Source of the DNA: Pacificimonas aurantium
Lineage (GTDB): Bacteria > Pseudomonadota > Alphaproteobacteria > Sphingomonadales > Sphingomonadaceae
Direction: 5' to 3'
DNA length: 64,000 nucleotides
Assembly: GCF_020092905.1 (NCBI RefSeq)
Contig: NZ_JAGSGB010000002.1
Span: forward strand, 806,001 to 870,000
The position numbers and the translations under genes were made by a program. Under the pieces are notes generated by a model, which saw only the letters and a program-made list of their open reading frames with translations, was not told the DNA's origin and did not search any database. The stretch's first letter is position 1; the number at the start of each line of letters is the position of its first letter. Shown in pieces: positions 48,064-58,475 of the stretch.

Positions 48064-48118
48064 AGCTGCTTAATCTGTATTAGCGATAGCCGGCGAGCAG
48101 ACCGCGCGGGGGACTTTC

Positions 48119-49228
48119 ATGGCAAGCACACCGGACGCCCGGGCCGCCGCTGCCCGCGTTGCCGCGCCAGTTACGATTCAGCCGGGCCTGTCGCTGCTAC
48201 TGGATGCCGTTCGGTTCGCGGCCGCTCTGACGGTATGCGTGGGGCATTTGTCCGGCGCATGGCTGACCGGCGGTTATCTGTGGCCGGCAGGCTTCGGACT
48301 GCAGGCCGCGGTGATGGTCTTCTTCGTCCTGTCGGGTTTCGTCATCGCGGCAACGACCAACAGTCAGGCGGGTCCGAGACCCTATTCGGCGGCTCGTGTC
48401 AGCCGTCTGTGGTCGGTCGTGATTCCCGCCCTCGTCGTCACATTCGCCTGCGACATGATCGGGCTTCGCCTGTTTCCAGAGGTCTATCTGTCGGATCACG
48501 TGCCAAGCACGAAACTGGACGACCTGCGGCCCCATATTCTCAGTCTGCTTCATCTGCAGGGCAGTTGGCCGTTTCACAGCCTGCCGCACTTTCCCGGGAC
48601 GAACGGCCCCTTCTGGTCCCTCTCCTACGAGGCGGCCTATTATGCACTGTTCGGCATACTTCTGTTCCTGAAAGGCTGGCGCAGGCTGGCACTGACGGCA
48701 GTCATCCTGCTGCTTGCCGGGCCATATATTCTGATCCTCGCCCCTCTCTGGTTCGCAGGCGCAGCACTCTGGTATTGGCGAGATCGCATCGGCAACGCGG
48801 CAGCGACGCTCATGATCGCGGTGGGACTGGCATTGTGGGTCCAGTTCTTTCGCGAGATCGAGGCAATCCGCATGTTCGACGAGGCACTGCCATTCCCGCG
48901 GTTGACCGAGCGCTATACCGCCGGCGTGGCCACGGTCCTGCTGATCGGCGGCGCGCAGGTCGTCGTAGCGCGCTTCGATCCGCCTCGCCGCTTCATTCGC
49001 TGGACGAGGACTGTCGCGGACCACACGTTCGAACTTTATCTGCTGCACCTGCCGGTCGGAATTCTTGCCGCGGCGGCGAGCCCCTTTCCCATGGGCTCTG
49101 GGCGGCATGTCCTGTTCGTCTACCTTGCGGTCGCGGCGACGGTTGTTGCCGCCGGCGGACTCAGCGCCCCCCTGCGCAGACGGCTGCGCAGCAGGTTGGA
49201 CGCACCAGCCGGCCCGGTCGCTGCCTGA
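48119..49228 (+). CDS. acyltransferase 3 family membrane protein
   Basis: 369 residues with about ten membrane helices. The N-terminal LLLDAVRFAAALTVCVGHLS motif with His is the catalytic region of this family, followed by VMVFFVLSGFVIA and ARVSRLWSVVIPALV. These inner-membrane enzymes acetylate or acylate surface sugars or antibiotics. No polysaccharide or antibiotic cluster is nearby, so the acceptor is unknown. It stands alone ahead of the phytate operon. Confidence 0.9.
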   Translation: MASTPDARAAAARVAAPVTIQPGLSLLLDAVRFAAALTVCVGHLSGAWLTGGYLWPAGFGLQAAVMVFFVLSGFVIAATTNSQAGPRPYSAARVSRLWSVVIPALVVTFACDMIGLRLFPEVYLSDHVPSTKLDDLRPHILSLLHLQGSWPFHSLPHFPGTNGPFWSLSYEAAYYALFGILLFLKGWRRLALTAVILLLAGPYILILAPLWFAGAALWYWRDRIGNAAATLMIAVGLALWVQFFREIEAIRMFDEALPFPRLTERYTAGVATVLLIGGAQVVVARFDPPRRFIRWTRTVADHTFELYLLHLPVGILAAAASPFPMGSGRHVLFVYLAVAATVVAAGGLSAPLRRRLRSRLDAPAGPVAA

Positions 49229-49289
49229 CCGAAAACAGACTGTGGCCCTATAACCACAACCGAGGTTGATTTCTTCAAGCTGTGCGCAG

Positions 49290-49307
49290 CTGCACAAAAA
49301 CCGTCAT
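49290..49307 (+). promoter_or_regulatory. PHO-box-like site before the phytase operon
   Basis: CTGCACAAAAACCGTCAT has two seven-base direct repeats (CTGCACA, CCGTCAT) separated by AAAA, the PhoB architecture CTGTCAT-N4-CTGTCAT, with 11 of 14 repeat positions matching. It ends 45 bases before the receptor start codon, where PhoB would replace a -35 element. Confidence 0.55.
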
Positions 49308-49352
49308 ATCGATCTCCTACCGGCGCGCCGAACCACAAAAGGGATCGAAATC

Positions 49353-52163
49353 ATGCGCCGTCAACTCGCCCGGTCAGCCAGCCTGATCGCCCTGTCCATC
49401 TTTGCCGTGTCCGCCGCCTCTGCCTCGGAAATCCGCGGCACCGTTCTCGATGAAAGCGGCGTTCGGCCCCTTCAGGGTGCGGAAGTCACAATTCCCGAAC
49501 TCGGTCGCAGCGCCTTTGCCGAGCGCGACGGCAGCTTCCAGTTTTCCGACCTAGCGCCAGGCACCTACACCCTGGAAGCCACCTATCTGGGATCCGATGC
49601 CAATGAGACGGCGAGCGTGACGGTACCCGCGACCGGCGTGGTCACCGCCGACTTCCGCCTCGGCACGACACTAGAAGACGATGTGATCATCATCGTCGGT
49701 CAGCTCGCCACGCAGACCAGCGCCCTCGCCCGAAAGCGCGCCGCCGACGGCGTGTCGTCGGTCCTGACCCGCGACGCCATCGGTCAGTTTCCCGACCAGA
49801 ATGTAGCCGAATCGATCCGCCGCCTGCCCGGCATCAATGTCTTGAACGACCAGGGTGAAGGCCGCTTCGTCGCCGTGCGCGGCCTCGACCCGAACCTGAA
49901 CTCGACCTCGGTCAACGGCGTCCGCGTCCCTTCGCCCGAGTCGGACATCCGTGCCGTTGCGCTCGATGTCATCTCGTCGGAACTGATCGAGAGCATCGAA
50001 GTGAAGAAGTCGCTCACGCCGGACATGGATGCCGACACGATCGGCGCTGCCATCGAAATCAACACGACGAGCGCTTTCGACCGCACCGACGACCTGTTCG
50101 CGGTCAAGGCGGAAGGGAGCTACAACGACCTGCGCGACGAGTGGACGCCGCGGGTCGGCGCCGAATTCGCCATGCGCCTGACCGACGATCTCGGCATCGC
50201 CGGCGGCGTCAGCTACGACCAGCGGAAATTCTCCACCGACAATGTCGAGGCGGAGGACTGGGCGGTGACCGATGACGGGGCGCTGTATCCAGAAGCCATC
50301 GAGTTCCGCGACTATGACGTGGAGCGTGAGCGGTTCACGGCGACGCTGAATGTCGACATGCGTCTCACGCCCGGGACGGAGCTCTACGTCCGCGGTCTCT
50401 ACAGCCAGTTCGATGATCAGGAATATCGCCGGCGCCTGATCTTCGGCTTCGACGAAGAGCCCAGCGGTACGGGAACGACAGTCACGTTCAGCGATGCCGA
50501 TGGCGAAATCGGGGTCGAAAGAGACGTGAAGGACCGCTTCGAGTCCCAGCGCGTCCGCACGCTGAGCGTTGGGGGCGAAACCATCGAGGGTCCCTGGACC
50601 CTCGAGTATCAGGCAAGCTGGGCGCTCTCATCGGAAAATGAGGACGGATCGGTCGATCCCACGACCTTCGCGCAAGACTTCGATAACAACGGCTTCGCTG
50701 CGACCTTCGACTTCAGCGACCGCGTACCAGCGTTCTCCGTGGATTCGGGCGCAGGGCTGTTCTTCGATCCGGCTCGCTACGAATTGGACGAAGTCGAGCT
50801 GACCGACCGTTCCGACGCACAGGACGAGGAATTCGCGTTGCAACTCGACGTCGGCCGAACCTTTGCCACGGGCGGCGGCGACTTCACCGTCCAGGCGGGT
50901 TATAAGGGTCGCTGGCGCCAGAAACGGTTCGATGGCGAAATTCGCCTCTACGACGGTTTCGACGGCACCTACACGCTCGCCAATGTGGTCGGCGATCCCA
51001 GCTACCGCCTGGCCGGACTCTCCCCGGTGCCGAGCTTCAGCGGCGCTGCGGACTTTTTCTTCGCCAACCGCGACCGGTTCGAACTTGCCGACGTGGACAG
51101 CCAGTTCGACAGCGCGGTCGAGGATTATACCAACGACGAGGACATTCAGGCCGGCTATGCGCTCGGCCGCTGGGAAAGCACCAGCCTGCGCGTCATCGGC
51201 GGCGTCCGGGTCGAGCACACGGAGAACGAAATCTCCGGAAACACGGTCGAACTGATCGAGGAAGGCACCCCCGATGGCGAAGACCTTGTCGTCGTCACGC
51301 CGAACGAACTTGAGCGAAGCTATACCGACTGGCTGCCCAGCCTGAACGTCCGCTACACCCCGGTCGACAGGCTCGTCCTGCGCGCAGCGGGCTACAAGAG
51401 CCTGGTTCGGCCGAATCTGGCCTATCTGGCGCCGCGCTTCGCCATCGAAGAAAGTTCCGACGAAGAGCGGGAAGGCGAATTCGGCAACCCCGACCTCCTT
51501 CCGAACGAGGCCTGGAACGCCGACATTTCCGCCGAATGGTATTTCGCGACGTCCAGTGCGCTGACGGCAAACGCCTTCTACAAGGACATCAGCAACTACC
51601 TCGTCTTCCGAGAATATGATGCCGACGACGCGCCATTCTTCGGCAGCTATAACGGCGTCACGTTCGACGAAGCGGTCATTCCGGAAAATGGCGACAGCGC
51701 CGAGGTCTTCGGCGCAGAGTTCGGATATGCGCAGGCCTTCACCATGCTCCCCGCGCCGTTCGACGGGCTGCTCCTCAATGTGAACTACACCTATACCGAT
51801 GCCTCGGGCACGTTGGCGGACGGCCGCGAAATCCGGCTACCCGCCACGTCAGAGCACACGGCCAATGCCGTCATCGGCTATGAAAAAGGCCCGCTCTCGA
51901 TCCGCGTCGCCGCCACCTACCGCGACCTCTATCTCGATGAAGTGGGCGGCGGTGCCGACGAGGACCGTTATGTGGCCGACCACCTGCAGCTGGACGGGAG
52001 CGTGAAGCTGTTCGTCACCGACAACATCCAGATCTTCGGCGAATGGGTGAACATCACCGACGAGCCCTATTTCGCCTACCAGAATTTTGAAGGCGGACGC
52101 CGCCTTCTTCAATATGAAGAATATAGCTACACCGCAAACTTCGGCGTAAGGGCCACATTCTAA
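49353..52163 (+). CDS. TonB-dependent receptor (probable phytate or inositol-phosphate uptake)
   Basis: 936 residues from the ATG at 49353. A signal peptide (RRQLARSASLIALSIFAVSA) precedes a carboxypeptidase-regulatory beta-sandwich (GTVLDESGVRPLQGAEVTIP) and the plug domain (IGQFPDQNVAESIRRLPGIN, VAVRGLDPNLNSTSVNGVRV). A 22-strand barrel follows, ending GVRATF with terminal Phe. It imports a substrate across the outer membrane using the TonB complex. Its stop overlaps the phytase start (TAATG), and this pairing is known in sphingomonads and Caulobacter. A PHO-box-like site upstream points to phosphate-starvation control. Confidence 0.93.
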   Translation: MRRQLARSASLIALSIFAVSAASASEIRGTVLDESGVRPLQGAEVTIPELGRSAFAERDGSFQFSDLAPGTYTLEATYLGSDANETASVTVPATGVVTADFRLGTTLEDDVIIIVGQLATQTSALARKRAADGVSSVLTRDAIGQFPDQNVAESIRRLPGINVLNDQGEGRFVAVRGLDPNLNSTSVNGVRVPSPESDIRAVALDVISSELIESIEVKKSLTPDMDADTIGAAIEINTTSAFDRTDDLFAVKAEGSYNDLRDEWTPRVGAEFAMRLTDDLGIAGGVSYDQRKFSTDNVEAEDWAVTDDGALYPEAIEFRDYDVERERFTATLNVDMRLTPGTELYVRGLYSQFDDQEYRRRLIFGFDEEPSGTGTTVTFSDADGEIGVERDVKDRFESQRVRTLSVGGETIEGPWTLEYQASWALSSENEDGSVDPTTFAQDFDNNGFAATFDFSDRVPAFSVDSGAGLFFDPARYELDEVELTDRSDAQDEEFALQLDVGRTFATGGGDFTVQAGYKGRWRQKRFDGEIRLYDGFDGTYTLANVVGDPSYRLAGLSPVPSFSGAADFFFANRDRFELADVDSQFDSAVEDYTNDEDIQAGYALGRWESTSLRVIGGVRVEHTENEISGNTVELIEEGTPDGEDLVVVTPNELERSYTDWLPSLNVRYTPVDRLVLRAAGYKSLVRPNLAYLAPRFAIEESSDEEREGEFGNPDLLPNEAWNADISAEWYFATSSALTANAFYKDISNYLVFREYDADDAPFFGSYNGVTFDEAVIPENGDSAEVFGAEFGYAQAFTMLPAPFDGLLLNVNYTYTDASGTLADGREIRLPATSEHTANAVIGYEKGPLSIRVAATYRDLYLDEVGGGADEDRYVADHLQLDGSVKLFVTDNIQIFGEWVNITDEPYFAYQNFEGGRRLLQYEEYSYTANFGVRATF

Positions 52164-53164
52164 TGCGTTTTTCTCTTCTTCTTCCGCTTTCCCTGATGGC
52201 CTGCGCGACCGTGCCGGACGCCCCGGGCGCACTGGTTCCCGCCGTGGCCGAGACGCAGCCCGTCGCCACCCGCAACGACGACGCGGCGGACGACCCGGCG
52301 ATCTGGCGCAACGACGAGAAGCCCACCGAAAGCCTGATCGTCGGGACCGACAAGAATCTCGGCCTCTACGTCTATAATCTGGACGGCGAGGAGCTGAGCT
52401 TCAGTCCCGCTCCGGCGCTCAACAATACGGCGCTGGTGGAACTTGCCGACGGCACGATCCTCGTGGGCGCGAGCGACCGAGAACAGCCGCAGCGGCCGCA
52501 GGCGCAATTCTATCGCCTCGACCCGCAGACCGGGCAGTTGACCCCGCTGGGCGCGGCGGCGGTCGGAACAGGCGAGGCCTACGGCTTCTGCATGGCCCTG
52601 CGCGGCGGCGGCGCCTTCGCATATCTGGGTACGAAGGAAGGCAGCTTCTACGAGATCGCGCTCAGGGCGGATGCGTTCGAGCCGACGGGACGCAGCTACA
52701 GCGTCGAAACGCAGCCCGAAGGCTGCGTCGTCGACCCGCGAACGGACACGCTCTACGTCGGCGAGGAAATCCGCGGCATCTGGAGCTTCGACCTGAAGGG
52801 AGCGCCGGCGCCTGGGTCGCTGCTGGCGTCGGTGGCGCCGGCCGAACTCGTCGCCGACGTCGAGGGGCTTGCCCTTGCACCGCAGGGCGACACCGGCGGC
52901 TATCTGATCGCCTCGAGCCAGGGCGACAATCGCTATGCCGTCTACGAGTTGCCTTCCGGCGCGTTCGCCGGCCGGTTCGGCATTGGTGGCGGCGCGCTCG
53001 ACAGCACCGAGGAAACCGACGGTATCGATCTTGTCCTCGGCGGCTTCGGACCTGACTATCCGGATGGACTGTTCGTCGCGCAGGACGGCATCACCGGGAC
53101 CGGTCAGCAGAATTTCAAGTTCGCCAGCTGGGCCGACATCAAGGCGGCGCTCTCGCTCGACTGA
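52163..53164 (+). CDS. beta-propeller phytase, lipoprotein
   Basis: 333 residues from the ATG overlapping the receptor stop. A lipobox (LSLMAC) gives Cys near residue 13, so it is anchored to the envelope. Six-blade propeller signatures are clear: DDAADDPAIWRNDEKPTESL, GTDKNLGLYVYNLDG, GEAYGFCM, EGCVVDPRTDTLYVGEE, DVEGLALA, and ETDGIDLVLGGFGPDYPDGL. The acidic Ca2+-binding residues typical of the family are present. It releases phosphate from phytate; with the coupled receptor it forms a phytate-scavenging unit. Confidence 0.93.
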   Translation: MRFSLLLPLSLMACATVPDAPGALVPAVAETQPVATRNDDAADDPAIWRNDEKPTESLIVGTDKNLGLYVYNLDGEELSFSPAPALNNTALVELADGTILVGASDREQPQRPQAQFYRLDPQTGQLTPLGAAAVGTGEAYGFCMALRGGGAFAYLGTKEGSFYEIALRADAFEPTGRSYSVETQPEGCVVDPRTDTLYVGEEIRGIWSFDLKGAPAPGSLLASVAPAELVADVEGLALAPQGDTGGYLIASSQGDNRYAVYELPSGAFAGRFGIGGGALDSTEETDGIDLVLGGFGPDYPDGLFVAQDGITGTGQQNFKFASWADIKAALSLD

Positions 53165-53309
53165 GCATCTGGCGACGGAGAATGAACGGGGCACGGCACA
53201 AGCTGTTGCCCCGTCCGTTCACGCTGCACCTGCGAAGAAAATCGCCCGCCGCTCTTGCATGACGGCGCCCCAACCGATTTGGCAGGTAGGACGCAGCCGG
53301 GAGAGCCAC

Positions 53310-56087
53310 ATGAGCGAGACATCGATCCTGTCGGACCTGAAGGGACGCCTTGCAGAGCTATACGACCGCACGCGCGAGACCCCGCTCTTCAACCCGGTCA
53401 GTCAGCTTGCCTTCGAGCTCTCGCGCCTGATCGAGGGCGGCAAGCTCAGGCTGCAAGAGCTCTCCGAGATCATCGAGGATTATGAACGCCATGCGTTTCG
53501 CGACAGGGCGGCGCGGCTGAACGATCTGCTCTCGCCTGTAAACCTCGGCGAGAATGACGAGCGTCTGCGCGCCCTCGTTCGCAGCGACGCTGACTTTTCC
53601 CAGTTCCGCAGCAGGTGGGAACGCCCCTTTCTGGGAAGCGTCTTCACCGCGCATCCGACCTTCATGCTGTCCGACGGCGGTTATGACGCGCTGGCAAAGC
53701 TCGCCAGCGGCGAGGAGGCCGACCCCGAACTGGAGGGCGCGGACCCGACGCTGGAAAGCGAACATGCAGCAGTCATGGCCACGAGCAAACGGGCTGCGGA
53801 CGCGCGCGCGCGCATGACCTCAGTTCTGGTCGACGAAGCGCGGCAGGCCTTCCCCGACAAGTGGCGCAGCTTCCGGCCGCAACCGTTCAGCTTCGCGACC
53901 TGGGTCGGCTACGACATGGACGGCCGGACGGATATCGGCTGGTCGATGCCGATCCGGTTCCGGCTGATCGAGAAAAGCAAACAGCTCGAGCGCTATTCCG
54001 AAGCCTTGGCCGAGCTTGGCGAGGGAGAGAGCCGGCTCGACGCCATTCGCGAGCGTCTGGACAGAGCGCAGAATCACACGCGCAAGGTCATCGCGGCATT
54101 CGCCGGAGCGGGCGATGACGCCGACGCGCTGTCGGACGCGGCTAATCTGATGACGACGCCGCACCCCGACCGTCTGATCGCCATGGACGAAATGCTGGGC
54201 GATCTGGACGCGGTCATCGCCGAAGCGGACGAGGATCTGGCTACCCGCCTCGTTCCCGTTGCGGCGGCGATGAGGACCGACCGGCTGGGCATCGGCACCG
54301 TGCATTTCCGCATGAATGCGAGCCAGCTTCACAATGCGATCAGGCGGCGCATGGGCGGCGATACCGGCCTTGCCATGTCCAGCCGCACGGCGATTGCGCG
54401 GCTACGCAGCCTGATCGACGAGGCGGAGCCCGTACCCGTCAACTTCGCGGCGCTCGCCATCGAGACCACCACGGCCCTGCGCCAGTTCATCGCGATGGCG
54501 CAGATGCTGAAACACATCGACGCGGACTCGCCGATCCGCCTGCTCATTGCAGAGTGCGAGCAGCCCGCCACCGTCTTGTCCGCGCTCTATTTCGCCCGCC
54601 TGTTCGGCATCGAGGACCGGATCGACATCTCCCCGCTGTTCGAGACGAACGAGGCGCTGGAACATGGCGGCCGCTTTCTCGACGCGTTATTCGCAGAGCC
54701 TGCCTACCAGAACTATGTCCGCCGCCGCGGCGTTTCTGCGATCCAGACCGGCTTTTCGGACGCTGGGCGCTTCATGGGCCAGATCCCTGCCGCGCTCGCC
54801 ATAGAACGGTTGCAGGGCCGGATGGCCGAGTTGATGGGGCGGCACGGTCTGACCGACGTTGCTGCGCTGATCTTCAACACCCACGGCGAATCGATGGGAC
54901 GCGGTGCCCATCCCCTGTCAGTGGAGGCGCGCCTTGCTCACGCGCTCAGCCGCTGGGCGAGAAGCCGCTTTGCGCAGCAGGACATCGAATTGCGTCCCGA
55001 AGCGAGCTTTCAGGGCGGAGATGGCTATCTCTTCTTCGGAACCGAAGACCTCGCCTATGCCACGCTTGTCAGAATCGCGGAATCGTCTCTGGCTCTCTCG
55101 GCCGACGACGCGCACGACCCATTCTACGAGGAAGTCGACGTCAGCCTGGATTTCTACCGCGACGTGCGGCGCGCCCAGGCATCGCTGTTCCGGGCCCCCA
55201 GTTACAACCGGGCGCTCACCGCATTCGGGCTAGGCCTGTTACCCACGACCGGATCGCGCCGCTCGCGCCGGCAGTCGGAGTCGGGCGAGCGCGACATGAC
55301 GTTGAGACAGATTCGCGCCATTCCCAACAACGCCGTGTTGCAGCAGCTGGGCTATCCGGCGAACGTCATCGCGGGCGTGGGAAGCGCCACGGAGGCAGAG
55401 CGCGACCAGTTCGCCTCCCTGTTTACCCAGTCCAAGCGGGCGCAGGACCTGATCGGTCTGGTCGAAGCCTCGGACCGTCTCGCCAGCATCAAGACGCTGG
55501 TGGCCTATGGCGAAGCGTTCAACGGCGCCTATTGGGCAACGCGCCCCTATCGGGGTGCCGAACCGGAACTGGAGAATGCCTGTCTCGACCTTGCGGAACG
55601 GCTGACCAGCGACGACCGAACGGCGGCCTTCCGCGAACTTGCAACCATGCTCCGAGTCGACGGGCTGAAGCTGCGCCAGCTCATCGACCTGCTGCCGGAC
55701 GAGAAGCTGCCGGGCCGAAACGAGGAGCGCCGGCGCACGCTCGGCGTGCTTCACGCGCTTCGCCTCGCACTGATGCAGCATATTTTCCTGCGGGCGGCGG
55801 CCATTCCGCCCTTCTCGCGTCGAAACGACATTTCTCGCGACGACATTCTGGAAATGGTCTTCGCCATGCGAATCGAGGATGTGCTCGGCCTTCTCAGGCA
55901 GGCCTATCCGGTGGACGCGGCGAATATTTCCGATTTCGATATGGAGGAGCCGACCGGCTATCCCGACAATGGCGGCCCTGCCTATGAGGATATCCAGGAG
56001 CGCTATATCGATGCCATCGAAACGGCCTACGCCCTGACTCTGAAGGTCACCCGCGCCATCGCTCACAGCTTCGGTGCGCTCGGCTAG
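53310..56087 (+). CDS. divergent PEP-carboxylase-like protein with altered active site
   Basis: 925 residues, similar in length and order to phosphoenolpyruvate carboxylase. Recognisable blocks are FTAHPT (His115, the catalytic His), WVGYDMDG (canonical WMGGDRDG), VHFRMNASQ (keeping the RxDIRxE Arg), PLFET and MGRGAHP (Arg531). However, the Lys of YSDSAKDAG is replaced (FSDAGRF, Arg487). HGRGG becomes HGESMGRG (Arg replaced by Glu527). The essential C-terminal QNTG tail is absent; the protein ends HSFGALG. It may be an inactive or re-purposed PEPC, or an enzyme with another substrate. It is preceded by a 145-base gap after the phytase gene. Confidence 0.8.
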   Translation: MSETSILSDLKGRLAELYDRTRETPLFNPVSQLAFELSRLIEGGKLRLQELSEIIEDYERHAFRDRAARLNDLLSPVNLGENDERLRALVRSDADFSQFRSRWERPFLGSVFTAHPTFMLSDGGYDALAKLASGEEADPELEGADPTLESEHAAVMATSKRAADARARMTSVLVDEARQAFPDKWRSFRPQPFSFATWVGYDMDGRTDIGWSMPIRFRLIEKSKQLERYSEALAELGEGESRLDAIRERLDRAQNHTRKVIAAFAGAGDDADALSDAANLMTTPHPDRLIAMDEMLGDLDAVIAEADEDLATRLVPVAAAMRTDRLGIGTVHFRMNASQLHNAIRRRMGGDTGLAMSSRTAIARLRSLIDEAEPVPVNFAALAIETTTALRQFIAMAQMLKHIDADSPIRLLIAECEQPATVLSALYFARLFGIEDRIDISPLFETNEALEHGGRFLDALFAEPAYQNYVRRRGVSAIQTGFSDAGRFMGQIPAALAIERLQGRMAELMGRHGLTDVAALIFNTHGESMGRGAHPLSVEARLAHALSRWARSRFAQQDIELRPEASFQGGDGYLFFGTEDLAYATLVRIAESSLALSADDAHDPFYEEVDVSLDFYRDVRRAQASLFRAPSYNRALTAFGLGLLPTTGSRRSRRQSESGERDMTLRQIRAIPNNAVLQQLGYPANVIAGVGSATEAERDQFASLFTQSKRAQDLIGLVEASDRLASIKTLVAYGEAFNGAYWATRPYRGAEPELENACLDLAERLTSDDRTAAFRELATMLRVDGLKLRQLIDLLPDEKLPGRNEERRRTLGVLHALRLALMQHIFLRAAAIPPFSRRNDISRDDILEMVFAMRIEDVLGLLRQAYPVDAANISDFDMEEPTGYPDNGGPAYEDIQERYIDAIETAYALTLKVTRAIAHSFGALG

Positions 56088-56120
56088 CTTCAGCGGACCA
56101 TCTTGCTGTCAGAAGGTGAA

Positions 56121-56149
56121 CGGGGAGAAGGCTCGAAGCCCCCTCCCCG
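56121..56149. terminator. bidirectional hairpin between ppc-like gene and hppA
   Basis: CGGGGAG and CTCCCCG arms enclose a second stem GGCT-CGA-AGCC. It lies between two convergent stop codons. No long T-run follows on either strand, so it may terminate weakly or protect 3' ends. Confidence 0.4.
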
Positions 56150-56161
56150 GATACGGTTTGG

Positions 56162-58339
56162 CTAGTGCGCGAGCGCAGCCAGAAGCAAGATCGCAACGAT
56201 ATTGGTGATCTTGATCATCGGGTTCACCGCCGGACCGGCCGTGTCCTTGTAGGGATCGCCGACGGTATCGCCGGTCACGGCAGCCTTGTGAGCTTCCGAG
56301 CCCTTGCCGCCATGATTGCCATCTTCGATATACTTCTTGGCATTGTCCCAGGCTCCGCCGCCCGACGTCATCGACAGCGCCACGAAGAGACCCGAGACGA
56401 TCACACCCAAAAGCAGGGCTCCGAGCGCAGCAAAGCCCTCCTGCGGACCAGCTATCCAGCTGATCACGAAGTAGACGACGATGGGCGCCAGCACCGGAAG
56501 CAGCGAGGGCAAGATCATCTCCTTGATCGCCGCCTTCGTCACCAGGTCCACGGTGCGGCCGTAGTTCGGACGCGAAGTCCCGGCCATGATGCCCGGATCG
56601 TTGCGGAACTGCTCGCGCACTTCCTTGACGACCTCTCCGCCGGCCCTGCCGACCGCCGTCATGCCGAAGGCGCCGAACACATAGGGCAGCAGCGCGCCCA
56701 GCAGCAGGCCCACGATGACATAGGGGTTGGAGAGGGAGAAGTTCACCGGCCCCTCGAGCCCCAGTTGATCGGTGAAGAACTTCAGATCCTCGGTATAGGC
56801 GCCGAACAGCACGAGCGCCGCCAGGCCGGCGGACCCGATGGCGTAGCCCTTCGTCACCGCCTTGGTGGTGTTGCCGACGGCGTCGAGGGCATCGGTCTTC
56901 GTACGAACGCTCTCATCGAGCTCGGCCATTTCAGCAATGCCACCGGCATTGTCGGTGACGGGACCATAGGCATCGAGCGCCACGATCATGCCTGCAAGCG
57001 CCAGCATGGCGGTCGCGGCGAAGGCGATGCCGATCAACCCCGCCAGCATGTAGGACACGATAATGCCGGCACAGATGACCAGAGTGGGAAGCGCCGTCGC
57101 CTCAAGGCTGATGGCGAGTCCCTGGATCACGTTCGTGCCATGTCCGGTAACCGATGCCGCCGCGATGGACTTCACCGGCCTGAACTCGGTCGAGGTGTAA
57201 TATTCGGTGATCCAGACGATGAGGCCGGTCACGACAAGCCCGACGAGCATGCACCAGAACAGGTCCATGCCCGTAAACGGCGTCGCCGCGAGGAAATTCT
57301 GTTCCAGGTCGGCCGCGCTCGTCCCCAGCGCCGGCTCGAGCGCCTGCTGCGCCGCACCGATAGGTGCGCTCATCTCGCCGCCAAGCGCCCAGCTGGTAGC
57401 GAAGTAAAGGGCGGGGATCGACAGGACCGCCGTCACGATGAAGCCCTTGTAAAGGGCGCCCATGATGTTCTGCGACTTGCCCAGCCGGACGAAGAAGGTG
57501 CCGACGATCGAGGTCAGGATGCAGACGCCGCCGATGATGAGCGGCAAGGCCATCAGCGCATAAAGTGCCCCGCCCGTCAGCCCGACGCCCAGAAGCAGAG
57601 CGGTCAGAACCATCGTGGCCCCGACAGTCACGACATAGGTTTCGAAAAGGTCGGCCGCCATGCCGGCGCAGTCACCGACATTGTCGCCGACATTGTCCGC
57701 AATGACCGCCGGATTGCGGGGGTCGTCTTCCGGAATTCCGGCTTCGACCTTGCCAACGAGATCGGCGCCCACATCCGCAGCCTTCGTGAAGATCCCGCCG
57801 CCGAGACGCGCGAAGATCGAAATCAGCGACGCCCCGAATGCCAGAGCGACAAGCCCGTCGATGACCGTCCGGTCGTTCGGCGCAAGGCCGCTAACATTCA
57901 CGAGGGTATAGAACAGCCCCGCAATGGCGAGCAGAGCCAGGCCGGCGACCAGAAGCCCGGTAACGGCGCCCGACTTGAATGCAAGACTGAGCCCCTCCTG
58001 CAGCGAGCTGTTCGCAGCCTGCGCGGTCCGGACGTTGGCGCGTACGGAAATATTCATTCCGATAAAGCCGGTCACACCCGACAGAACCGCACCGACGACA
58101 AATCCGACGGCGGGAATCAGCCCCAGAAAGATAAAGACCAGAACGGCGACGACGACGCCGACGATGGCGATGGTGGTATATTGGCGCCCCAGATAGGCCT
58201 TCGCCCCTTCCTGGATTGCGCCGGCAATCTCTACCATACGTTCGCTGCCGGCGGACGCGCCGAGTACCGAACGTGACGTAACGATGCCGTAAAGAACGGC
58301 TGCCAATCCGCACAAGATGGCGGCAAGCACTATGTCCAT
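56162..58339 (-). CDS. hppA: H+-translocating membrane pyrophosphatase, K+-independent type
   Basis: 725 residues from the ATG at 58339, with GGGGGAA before it. About sixteen membrane helices are present. The pyrophosphate site is [20 protein letters not shown] with [20 protein letters not shown]. Lys493 in [17 protein letters not shown] marks the K+-independent proton-pumping class; the K+-dependent class has Ala there. It couples pyrophosphate hydrolysis to proton export in the inner membrane. A sigma-70-like promoter lies upstream (58427). It is convergent with the PEPC-like gene. Confidence 0.97.
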   Translation of the reverse strand: MDIVLAAILCGLAAVLYGIVTSRSVLGASAGSERMVEIAGAIQEGAKAYLGRQYTTIAIVGVVVAVLVFIFLGLIPAVGFVVGAVLSGVTGFIGMNISVRANVRTAQAANSSLQEGLSLAFKSGAVTGLLVAGLALLAIAGLFYTLVNVSGLAPNDRTVIDGLVALAFGASLISIFARLGGGIFTKAADVGADLVGKVEAGIPEDDPRNPAVIADNVGDNVGDCAGMAADLFETYVVTVGATMVLTALLLGVGLTGGALYALMALPLIIGGVCILTSIVGTFFVRLGKSQNIMGALYKGFIVTAVLSIPALYFATSWALGGEMSAPIGAAQQALEPALGTSAADLEQNFLAATPFTGMDLFWCMLVGLVVTGLIVWITEYYTSTEFRPVKSIAAASVTGHGTNVIQGLAISLEATALPTLVICAGIIVSYMLAGLIGIAFAATAMLALAGMIVALDAYGPVTDNAGGIAEMAELDESVRTKTDALDAVGNTTKAVTKGYAIGSAGLAALVLFGAYTEDLKFFTDQLGLEGPVNFSLSNPYVIVGLLLGALLPYVFGAFGMTAVGRAGGEVVKEVREQFRNDPGIMAGTSRPNYGRTVDLVTKAAIKEMILPSLLPVLAPIVVYFVISWIAGPQEGFAALGALLLGVIVSGLFVALSMTSGGGAWDNAKKYIEDGNHGGKGSEAHKAAVTGDTVGDPYKDTAGPAVNPMIKITNIVAILLLAALAH

Positions 58340-58426
58340 GCTAAGCAATTCCCCCAAAAGACCAGATGCGTTTATTCTTATCGGTCGGGAAGGCGCATCT
58401 CGGCTCTCCCCGCCGGGTTTCCCTAA

Positions 58427-58454
58427 CTGCTAGCTTGATTGAAGATGCGGTCAA
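58427..58454 (-). promoter_or_regulatory. putative sigma-70 promoter of hppA
   Basis: On the minus strand TTGACC (58454-58449) and TAGCAG (58432-58427) are separated by 16 bases, about 88 bases before the hppA start. Plausible housekeeping promoter, leaving a leader of about 80 bases. Confidence 0.45.
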
Positions 58455-58475
58455 GCCGCGACGGCCACGCCCCCG

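Noticed and set aside
48070-48085. CtrA-like site before the acyltransferase (TTAATCTGTATTAGC)
   Set aside because: The second half-site is not TTAA at the seven-base spacing.
56165-58276. 703-codon open frame antisense to hppA
   Set aside because: Composition is Arg/His/Asp-rich with no motifs; hppA on the other strand is unambiguous.
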